Assembly (NCBI GenBank): GCA_020634315.1
Contig: JACKBV010000063.1
Location: 1 to 6,640 of the forward strand
From: Ardenticatenaceae bacterium
Lineage (GTDB): Bacteria; Chloroflexota; Anaerolineae; Promineifilales; Promineifilaceae
DNA length: 6,640 nucleotides
Direction: 5' to 3'
Both the position numbers and the translations under genes were made by a program. Below the pieces are notes generated by a model that searched no databases, was not told where the DNA came from, and saw only the letters and a list, made by a program, of their open reading frames with translations. Positions 1 through 5,103 of the stretch are shown one piece after another; the first letter of the stretch is position 1; each line of letters starts with the position of its first letter.

Positions 1-7
1 CGGTTCA

Positions 8-259
8 GGAGCACCAAGCAACGATTGAGGAGCACTAAGCAACGATTGAGGAGCAAGTAGGAACGACAGAGAAGCAGGTAGGAACGGTTGCGGAGCAGGT
101 AGGAACAATTCAGAAGCAGGTAGGGACGATGGCGGAGCCGGTAGGAATGACACAGGAGCCGGTAGGAACGATTGTGGAGCAGGTAGGAACGATTACGGAG
201 CCGGTAGGAATGATTCAGAAGCAAGTAGGAACGGTTGCGGGGCAAGTAGGAACGATTCA
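8..259. repeat. 21-bp tandem repeat array (12 units, no indels)
   Basis: Twelve consecutive 21-bp units start at 8, 29, 50, 71, 92, 113, 134, 155, 176, 197, 218 and 239, and a decayed thirteenth starts at 260. The consensus is close to GGAGCAGGTAGGAACGATT followed by two variable bases. Units 1 and 2 differ most (CCAAGCAACG or CTAAGCAACG where the others have GGTAGGAACG). Read in frame 3, the units would give a heptad of the form E-Q/P-V-G-T-I-x, but unit 2 has a TAA at 36-38. The GTA codon never varies synonymously, so the pattern fits DNA-level repeat amplification better than protein selection. The opposite strand is also open through the array in one frame (NRSYLLx heptads) but shows no convincing start. 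The array may extend beyond the window edge. Most likely it is an intergenic minisatellite; a repeat-protein remnant is less likely. Confidence 0.93.
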
Positions 260-373
260 GGAGCGGATAACAACAAAATATATGCGCAGTGCGGCCAAGC
301 TGTGCCCGGCTCTGAATCCGCTGAATCTTTGCATTTCTGAAAATCGCCAGCGTCATTTGTTTGCCAGTGGTTC
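260..373. other. Gene-free stretch between the repeat array and the PHP gene
   Basis: The repeat decays after about position 274 and unique sequence follows. I see no convincing promoter, terminator hairpin or RNA gene here. A TGA at 338-340 closes the reading frame of the downstream PHP gene, so that protein cannot begin further upstream. The open frame running from 129 to 464 crosses this stretch, but past the repeats it encodes low-quality, cysteine- and tryptophan-rich sequence and overlaps the PHP gene, so I do not treat it as a gene. Confidence 0.5.
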
Positions 374-1552
374 TTGGGCTTGGATTACCACATTGAAAAT
401 GATAGTATTGCAGCCCATCATTATTTCACGAAGAGGTTGTTTTTGGCTGAATTGTTTGAATTGACGGGCAACATGCATATGCACACCCCTTACTCTGATG
501 GGGAAATATGGCATCATGAAATTGCTGAGGCGGCGATTGCTGCCGGGTTAGATTTCATCATTGTCACTGACCACAATGTATGGGTAGATGGGGTAGAAGG
601 GTATTATGAGAATGGAAACGGCCGTGTTCTCCTTCTCGTTGGTGAAGAGGTACATCATCCACGTCGCCAGCCGCAGGCAAGCCATTTCTTGGTCTATGGC
701 GCAGAAAAAGAGATGTATCCCTATGCGGCCGATGCGCAGCAGTTAATTGACGAAACAAAAGCGGCCGGTGGCTATGGCTTTCTCGCCCATCCCTTTGAGC
801 AGCCGCCTGTACCGCTGATCGGTTTGCCCAATTTAGGCTGGCATGATTGGGAAGTAGATGGCTATACCGGGCTGGAAATCTGGAATTACATGTCCAGCTT
901 TGTCGATGAATTGAAGCTGGCTGTACGCCGACTGCCCGTTCAGAATAAGTTGTTGGCACAATTAACGGCCGTTTACCTCGCCTTACACCCCGAAAAATAC
1001 ATAACAAAGCCCCACGTCGAAACATTAGCCCTGTGGGATCAATTGCTTACCGCCGGCAAACGAATCGTGGCCGTTGGTAATAGTGACGCCCACGGCACCC
1101 CCATGAGTTTTGGCCCCATTCATCGCATCATCTTTCCCTACGAATTCCTCTTCCGCGCCGTGAACACACATTTGTTATTGCCCGAAGCACTTAATGGCGA
1201 TCTGACGCACGACAAACGCCTGGTGCTGACCGCCATCGGCAAGGGACACAGTTGGGTCGGTTACGACATGATTCACCCCACAGAAGGATTTCGCTTCACC
1301 GGGCAGGGAACCAACAAAGGTTCCGTCGGTGATGCCATTCAACTTGATGTTGGCGCGACACTGCAAGTCAAAGCACCCAGCAAAGCACACATCAAGTTAA
1401 TCCATCGTGGCGAAGTAGTTGCCGAAGTAGCCAACGAAGCGTATTTAACGCATATCCCTGTTGAAGAAGGTGCTTATCGGGTCGAATGCACCCTTGCATA
1501 CCAGGGCAAAGAACGCGGCTGGATTTACAGCAATCCCATCTATCTTTATTAA
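374..1552 (+). CDS. PHP-domain metal-dependent phosphoesterase, CehA/McbA-like
   Basis: This is a predicted cytosolic metallohydrolase of the PHP (polymerase and histidinol phosphatase) superfamily. All the expected metal-ligand motifs are visible, numbered from the TTG at 374: H35-M-H37 followed by TPYSDG, TDHN with D66/H67, GEEVH with E91/E92/H94, H104, H139 in FLAHPFE, and D238-A-H240 in GNSDAHG. A roughly 90-residue C-terminal tail after residue 300 looks beta-rich and may be an accessory sandwich domain. The layout recalls CehA/McbA-type proteins; the substrate cannot be read from sequence. The start is uncertain. TTG 374 is the earliest possible but has no clear Shine-Dalgarno. TTG 443 has AAGAGG six bases upstream and would still keep the first HxH motif. 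The stop lies 10 bases before the acyltransferase start, which suggests co-transcription. It carries two ACGGCCGT palindromes (618, 965). Confidence 0.88.
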   Translation: MGLDYHIENDSIAAHHYFTKRLFLAELFELTGNMHMHTPYSDGEIWHHEIAEAAIAAGLDFIIVTDHNVWVDGVEGYYENGNGRVLLLVGEEVHHPRRQPQASHFLVYGAEKEMYPYAADAQQLIDETKAAGGYGFLAHPFEQPPVPLIGLPNLGWHDWEVDGYTGLEIWNYMSSFVDELKLAVRRLPVQNKLLAQLTAVYLALHPEKYITKPHVETLALWDQLLTAGKRIVAVGNSDAHGTPMSFGPIHRIIFPYEFLFRAVNTHLLLPEALNGDLTHDKRLVLTAIGKGHSWVGYDMIHPTEGFRFTGQGTNKGSVGDAIQLDVGATLQVKAPSKAHIKLIHRGEVVAEVANEAYLTHIPVEEGAYRVECTLAYQGKERGWIYSNPIYLY

Positions 1553-1556
1553 GGAC
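1551..1556 (+). promoter_or_regulatory. Ribosome binding site fixing the GTG start of the acyltransferase gene
   Basis: AAGGAC overlaps the stop codon of the PHP gene and sits six bases before GTG 1563. It supports that GTG over the longer open frame from 1461, whose first 34 codons would overlap the PHP gene in another frame and have no comparable site. Confidence 0.6.
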
Positions 1557-1562
1557 AACAAC

Positions 1563-2336
1563 GTGCATATTTTGCGAGGCATTTGGCGTGTACTACTCTC
1601 TTTTGTTGCCGTTGGCTTAGTGACAGTGGTTGTTGTGATGACAGCCTGGATTCCAGTGCGTATTCAGGATGTGCGTTTGGGTGCCTGGATGGTAAGCAAA
1701 TTGGCGCAATTTTTGGCGCGTTTGTTTCAGATTCAATTCGAATGCCCCGATGCTCATAAAATTCGCCAACACACCGGCCTCATTTTCCCCAACCATCTCT
1801 CTTTTTTCGACGCTGTTTTGTTAATGTCTGTCTGTCCGGTACGTTTTGTCAGTATGGCAGAACTACGTTCCTGGCCTTTTATCGGCTGGATAGCCATCGC
1901 GGTGGGCACGGTTTTTGTTAACCGTGATAACAAAGCGTCACGCCAGGTGGCGCGGGAGCAGTTGGCACATCAAGATTCCTATTTCCCGGCAATTGTGCTC
2001 TTTCCCGAAGGGCATATTTCCGACACGGGCGAGCTGATGCCGTTTCGCTATGGCGCGTTTGAAGTTGCTGTGAGCGGCGGATTGCCGGTTATGCCTTGTG
2101 TGTTCACCTATGATCCGCTGCCGGTGGTCGGCTGGACAGATGAATCCTTGTTGACGGCGCTGTGGCGTGTCGCCACTTATGGCGGGCCGATTCAGTCACG
2201 CTTGCAGGTTTTGCGTGTTGTGCAGCCGCGCCCTGACGATGATGCAAAGCAGTTGGCGCTGGAAATGCATGGCGCGATGACGGCCGTTCTCCGTTACAGC
2301 GGCCACGAGGATGATGTCTTGCGCCCAGAACTGTAA
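1563..2336 (+). CDS. 1-acyl-sn-glycerol-3-phosphate acyltransferase family protein (PlsC/LPLAT)
   Basis: This is a membrane-bound acyltransferase predicted to move an acyl chain to lysophosphatidic acid or a related lysolipid in phospholipid synthesis. Numbered from GTG 1563 (257 aa, normal for the family), residues 9-31 form a hydrophobic N-terminal membrane anchor. The catalytic HX4D motif is H78-LSFF-D83. Motif II is FVNRD (118-122). Motif III is FPEGH (147-151), where Thr usually follows the glycine. The proline of motif IV is P178 in GLPVMP. The start is GTG with an AAGGAC site; the 10-base gap to the PHP gene implies translational linkage. Family membership is secure. The exact acceptor (lysophosphatidate, or a glycolipid or ornithine lipid) is not, so I assign no gene symbol. 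One ACGGCCGT palindrome lies at 2280. Confidence 0.92.
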   Translation: MHILRGIWRVLLSFVAVGLVTVVVVMTAWIPVRIQDVRLGAWMVSKLAQFLARLFQIQFECPDAHKIRQHTGLIFPNHLSFFDAVLLMSVCPVRFVSMAELRSWPFIGWIAIAVGTVFVNRDNKASRQVAREQLAHQDSYFPAIVLFPEGHISDTGELMPFRYGAFEVAVSGGLPVMPCVFTYDPLPVVGWTDESLLTALWRVATYGGPIQSRLQVLRVVQPRPDDDAKQLALEMHGAMTAVLRYSGHEDDVLRPEL

Positions 2337-2425
2337 TAAAAACAAATCGGGACGCGAATCTGCCTTGCTGCGCAGACTCTGCGAACCCTGATCGGTAGTA
2401 AAGCGTCATACGCACCTCGTGCCGG

Positions 2426-2454
2426 TTGTGCTAAAATCAAGTCTGATACATATT
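2426..2454 (+). promoter_or_regulatory. Possible sigma-70-type promoter upstream of the reductase gene
   Basis: TTGTGC (2426-2431) and CATATT (2449-2454) are 17 bases apart, followed by an AT-rich run. It lies in the 178-base gap between the acyltransferase and the reductase, the only sizeable gap among the first four genes. The match is weak and TAAAAT at 2432 is an alternative -10. This is pattern inference only. Confidence 0.25.
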
Positions 2455-2514
2455 TTATTTTTTTATCATGCGGGTGCAGAGTCACCGGCATGTCCTATGC
2501 AATGGAATCAGACT

Positions 2515-3291
2515 ATGACAATATTGCCACAAATTAACAGACCTTTAGAAGCAAAACAACGCGCGATAGTTATCGGCGCATCCTCTGGTATTGGCGCAGC
2601 CCTGGCGCAAAAATTAGCCGCAGAAGGCTATGTCGTGGCGCTGCTGGCGCGACGTGAAGACCAATTAACGGCCGTTTGCGATCACATCAACGCCATGTAT
2701 GCCGGAGCCGCACACGCCTACGTACACAACGTCACCGACTTCGCGGAAATCCCCAACTTATTCCAAACCATTACACGTGACCTGGGTGGGCTTGACCTCA
2801 TTGCCTACGTGGCTGGCATTCAACCCCCCGTTGCTTTAGACGAGTACAACTTTGCTAAAGACGAAGCAATGGTCAAAGTGAATTTGTTGGGCGCAATGGC
2901 CTGGCTCAATGAAGCGGCCATTCGTTTTCAGCGTGCCGGTAACGGCCGTATCCTCGCCGTCAGCTCCATTGCTGGCGACCGCGGGCGTGTCGGCTTTCCC
3001 GCTTATCATGCCAGCAAGGCCGGGCTAAACACCTACCTGGAGTCGCTGCGCAACCGCCTGGCGAAATATGGCGTGACAGTGACAACCATCAAACCCGGTT
3101 TTGTCGATACCATTCTGCTGGAAAATGCCCCAAAGACATTTTGGGTCGTTTCTACAGAAGAAGCGGCCGCGCAAATTTATCGCGCCATTCGTTGGAATCT
3201 GCAAACCGTGTACGTCCCATTACGTTGGACGCTTGTTGGTTTGGCACTCCATCACATCCCATCTTTTATTTTCCGCAGGTTGAATTTTTAA
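2515..3291 (+). CDS. Short-chain dehydrogenase/reductase, DprE2-like
   Basis: This is a classical Rossmann-fold SDR of 258 aa, predicted to reduce a keto group with NAD(P)H. Numbered from ATG 2515: the cofactor loop is G21-ASSGIG (21-27); R46-R47 after the second strand suggests NADP(H); AG at 100-101 stands where NNAG is usual; N123 is present; and the catalytic set is S150/S151, Y164 and K168 in YHASK. The C-terminus, HIPSFIFRRL near the end, resembles the end of mycobacterial DprE2 as I remember it. The FAD oxidase downstream resembles DprE1, so the pair probably performs successive oxidation and reduction. ATG 2515 is chosen because it closely precedes the fold; ATG 2497 is also in frame, and neither has a strong ribosome site. 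The frame stays open back to GTG 2419, but that extension looks non-coding. DprE2-like function is inference, since SDRs are very diverse. Palindromes lie at 2668 and 2942. Confidence 0.9.
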   Translation: MTILPQINRPLEAKQRAIVIGASSGIGAALAQKLAAEGYVVALLARREDQLTAVCDHINAMYAGAAHAYVHNVTDFAEIPNLFQTITRDLGGLDLIAYVAGIQPPVALDEYNFAKDEAMVKVNLLGAMAWLNEAAIRFQRAGNGRILAVSSIAGDRGRVGFPAYHASKAGLNTYLESLRNRLAKYGVTVTTIKPGFVDTILLENAPKTFWVVSTEEAAAQIYRAIRWNLQTVYVPLRWTLVGLALHHIPSFIFRRLNF

Positions 3292-3295
3292 CAGG

Positions 3296-3320
3296 GAAGG
3301 CGATTTAACCAATCGCCTTC
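3296..3320 (+). promoter_or_regulatory. Intercistronic perfect hairpin, 10-bp stem
   Basis: GAAGGCGATT (3296-3305) and AATCGCCTTC (3311-3320) are exact inverse complements around the loop TAACC. It starts five bases after the reductase stop, and its 3' edge touches the likely ribosome site AGGA (3321-3324) of the oxidase gene. No T-run follows, so it is not a typical Rho-independent terminator. It could stabilise or process the mRNA, attenuate transcription, or set relative expression of the two proteins. Confidence 0.6.
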
Positions 3321-3335
3321 AGGACAGAATCAATT

Positions 3336-4796
3336 ATGACAATGACACAAGTAAACGAAACAACTGGCAGCACGGACCAGATCGCCGCACTGCCTCATGA
3401 ACGCCTGGAACGGGTGTGGGCCTGGGGCGGCGCCAGCAGCAGCATGGGCTATGTATTTCGCCCGACTACACTAGAGCATCTGCGTGATGTGTTTGATTTA
3501 GCGCAGCAAACGGGGCGCTCGGTTGGCTTGAAGGGTGGGGGCAACAGCTATGGCGATGCCTTCATGAACAGCGAGAATATTGTGCTGGATTTGAGCCGCA
3601 TGAATCGCATTCTTGACTGGAATCCAGAGACTGGTGTTGTCACGGCCGAACCTGGCGTGAGCATCGAAAAATTATGGCAGTACATCCTGGAGGATGGGTG
3701 GTGGCCGCCCGTTGTGACCGGCACAATGAAAACGACGCTGGGTGGCTGTGCGGGCATGAATGTGCATGGCAAAAATGCATGGCAGGTTGGCCCAATCGGC
3801 AACCATATTCTGCAATTTGATTTGATGCTGCCCTCTGGCGAGATTAAAACGTGCAGCCGTGAAGTGAACAGCGACATCTTTTATGCGGCGATTGGCGGTT
3901 TTGGCATGTTGGGCTGTTTCACATCGCTGACCCTGCAAATGAAGCGGATTTATTCTGGCTATTTGCAGGTGAAGACAGGTGCCCCGGCAAATCTGGAGGG
4001 CATGTTTGAGTTTTTCGAGCAAAATCTGGAAAAGTCGAACTACATTGTGGGGTGGGTTGATGCGTTTGGCAAAGGGGACGCCTTAGGGCGTGGCGATGCG
4101 CATATAGCAAATTATCTGCCGTCGGGGGCTGATCCCAACCCGCAGCAAAGCTTGCGCCTGGAACATCAGGATTTGCCGGACACAATTGTGGGTGTGGTGC
4201 CGAAGTCCATTATGTGGATGTTTATGCGGCCGTTTATGAACAATATGGGCACGTCGCTGGTCAACCTGGGCAAATATGTCAGTGGGCGCGTTGGCAGCGG
4301 TCGTGAATATTTGCAAACGCATGCTGCGTTCCACTTTTTGCTTGATTATGTGCCCAATTGGAAGAAATCTTATGGCTCTGGTGGCTTGATCCAATACCAG
4401 CCATTTATACCGAAGGAAAACGCACGCGAGGCTTTTGCTGAGATTTTGCGCACATGCCAAAAGCATGATTTGCCTAATTATCTAACTGTCTTTAAGCGGC
4501 ATCGCCCGGATGACTTTTTGTTGACGCATGGGCTGGATGGTTTTTCGATGGCGATGGACTTTTTGATTACAGATAGTCGCCGTCCGCAGATTGCAGCCCT
4601 GGCACGGGAGTTGGATGCGATTGTATTGGCGGCAAACGGCCGTTTCTATTTCGCCAAAGACAGCACCCTGACCCCAGACACCGTGGTCGCTTATCTGGGA
4701 CAGGATACCGTTGCCAAGTTCCGCGCCTTGAAAAAAGAGTGCGATCCTGACCACGTCATGCAAACTGATTTGTGGCGGCGTTTATTCGTCGCCTGA
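3336..4796 (+). CDS. FAD-linked oxidase, DprE1-like (decaprenylphosphoryl-ribose 2-oxidase family)
   Basis: A 486-aa flavoprotein with an N-terminal FAD_binding_4 (PCMH-type) domain and a C-terminal substrate domain. The FAD-binding segment KGGGNSYGD lies at 66-74. VVTGTMKTTLGG is followed by the histidine motif HGKN (144-147), matching the HGKN motif of M. tuberculosis DprE1. GLIQYQPFIP corresponds to DprE1's LQYQ..IP segment, and FAKDS (439-443) places K441 where DprE1 has its catalytic Lys418. The position aligned with DprE1 Cys387, the benzothiazinone target, appears to be A406. By homology it oxidises C2 of a lipid-linked sugar for the neighbouring SDR to reduce. At about 486 aa it is somewhat longer than DprE1 (about 460). 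The start is ATG 3336 with AGGA at 3321; ATG 3342 is possible. Alternatives are other FAD_binding_4 oxidases (aldonolactone oxidase, DHCR24-like); the overall likeness favours DprE1. The true substrate is unknown. Confidence 0.9.
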   Translation: MTMTQVNETTGSTDQIAALPHERLERVWAWGGASSSMGYVFRPTTLEHLRDVFDLAQQTGRSVGLKGGGNSYGDAFMNSENIVLDLSRMNRILDWNPETGVVTAEPGVSIEKLWQYILEDGWWPPVVTGTMKTTLGGCAGMNVHGKNAWQVGPIGNHILQFDLMLPSGEIKTCSREVNSDIFYAAIGGFGMLGCFTSLTLQMKRIYSGYLQVKTGAPANLEGMFEFFEQNLEKSNYIVGWVDAFGKGDALGRGDAHIANYLPSGADPNPQQSLRLEHQDLPDTIVGVVPKSIMWMFMRPFMNNMGTSLVNLGKYVSGRVGSGREYLQTHAAFHFLLDYVPNWKKSYGSGGLIQYQPFIPKENAREAFAEILRTCQKHDLPNYLTVFKRHRPDDFLLTHGLDGFSMAMDFLITDSRRPQIAALARELDAIVLAANGRFYFAKDSTLTPDTVVAYLGQDTVAKFRALKKECDPDHVMQTDLWRRLFVA

Positions 4797-4832
4797 TGAA
4801 GTAAGCGTTTAGAAACAGGTTTCCGTTATGAA

Positions 4833-4865
4833 AGATTGGTTCAATCCTCAAGATTGAACCAATCT
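4833..4865 (+). terminator. Perfect 14-bp-stem hairpin downstream of the oxidase gene
   Basis: AGATTGGTTCAATC (4833-4846) and GATTGAACCAATCT (4852-4865) are exact inverse complements around a CTCAA loop. It lies 37 bases after the oxidase stop. A clear U-tract is missing, so it is either an atypical terminator or an mRNA 3'-end stabiliser. Its position supports ending the upstream transcription unit here. Confidence 0.6.
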
Positions 4866-4916
4866 CTGCCAGATTAGTTTGGGGTGAGTCTACGTAGGCG
4901 GCCAATAACAAAATAG

Positions 4917-4940
4917 ATGAGCAGGTGGGCACTTGCTCAT
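4917..4940. repeat. Inverted repeat ATGAGCA...TGCTCAT
   Basis: Exact 7-bp arms (4917-4923 and 4934-4940) flank ten bases, of which GTG/CAC extend the symmetry. The shape is operator-like or a small hairpin. It could serve the downstream membrane-protein gene, but no regulator is encoded in the window. Confidence 0.35.
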
Positions 4941-4942
4941 AG

Positions 4943-5059
4943 TCATTCGCACAATTCCATTAGCTTGTTTGCGCCCAGCCCCTCAGGAATTTCCATGAGC
5001 TGCTGCTCGCCAAAAGCGACGAGAACCGACCTTCCGGAGAGTATCATCGCCGTGATCAT
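4943..5059 (-). CDS. Doubtful 38-aa ORF on the minus strand
   Basis: From ATG (complement of 5057-5059) to TGA (4943-4945) the minus strand encodes 38 residues with natural-looking composition: a hydrophobic start (MITAMILSG), a central VLVAFGEQQ, then EIPEGLGANKLMELCE. The frame opens only nine codons before the ATG, after a TAG. The nearest purine-rich ribosome site, GGAAG, is too far (about 13 bases). It lies opposite the strongly expressed-looking membrane-protein gene, in its presumed promoter region. It may be a real small protein, the tail of a decayed gene, or chance. I do not recognise a family. Confidence 0.22.
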   Translation of the reverse strand: MITAMILSGRSVLVAFGEQQLMEIPEGLGANKLMELCE

Positions 5060-5083
5060 CTGATGGAATAAACTTCCGGAAGG
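5030..5083. promoter_or_regulatory. Paired CTTCCGGA elements, possible operator
   Basis: CTTCCGGA occurs at 5031-5038 and again at 5073-5080, with starts 42 bases apart, about four helical turns. CCTTCCGGA (5030-5038) also forms an inverted repeat with TCCGGAAGG (5075-5083), and the second copy is itself the palindrome CTTCCGGAAG (5073-5082). They end just before the ribosome site of the membrane-protein gene. A repressor or activator pair, or an RNA stem in the leader, would both fit. No regulator is visible. Confidence 0.35.
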
Positions 5084-5091
5084 CTAATTTT

Positions 5092-5097
5092 AGGAGG
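5092..5097 (+). promoter_or_regulatory. Strong Shine-Dalgarno of the membrane-protein gene
   Basis: AGGAGG lies six bases before ATG 5104. It is the best ribosome binding site in the window and fixes this start. Confidence 0.85.
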
Positions 5098-5103
5098 AAC
5101 AAC

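Larger units (their letters stand above)
4866..5103. other. Intergenic region upstream of the membrane-protein gene
   Basis: This belongs to the 307-base gap after the oxidase. Besides the elements listed separately it contains the palindrome CTACGTAG (4890-4897). I see no tRNA or recognisable RNA gene and no strong -35/-10 pair, although the promoter of the downstream gene should lie here. Confidence 0.45.

Noticed and set aside
1..274. CRISPR array
   Set aside because: The 21-bp units are directly abutting with no unique spacers, and no cas gene is present.
129..464. Plus-strand open frame starting inside the 21-bp repeats (EPVGTIx heptads)
   Set aside because: It starts within the repeat, has a stop upstream in the same array, no ribosome site, shows no synonymous variation, and its tail overlaps the PHP gene with unnatural composition.
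1461..1562. N-terminal extension of the acyltransferase to 1461
   Set aside because: It would overlap the PHP gene by about 90 bases. GTG 1563 has a ribosome site and begins directly before the membrane anchor.
2357..2387. Small GCGCAGA/TCTGCG inverted repeat as a terminator after the acyltransferase
   Set aside because: The stem is short with almost no loop, and no T-run follows.
2419..2514. N-terminal extension of the reductase to GTG 2419
   Set aside because: The extra residues do not resemble an SDR N-terminus, and the region is AT-rich and promoter-like.
4828..4857. Nine-codon ORF (MKDWFNPQD) over the second hairpin, as a leader peptide
   Set aside because: It lacks a ribosome site and regulatory codon runs; the hairpin alone explains the sequence.
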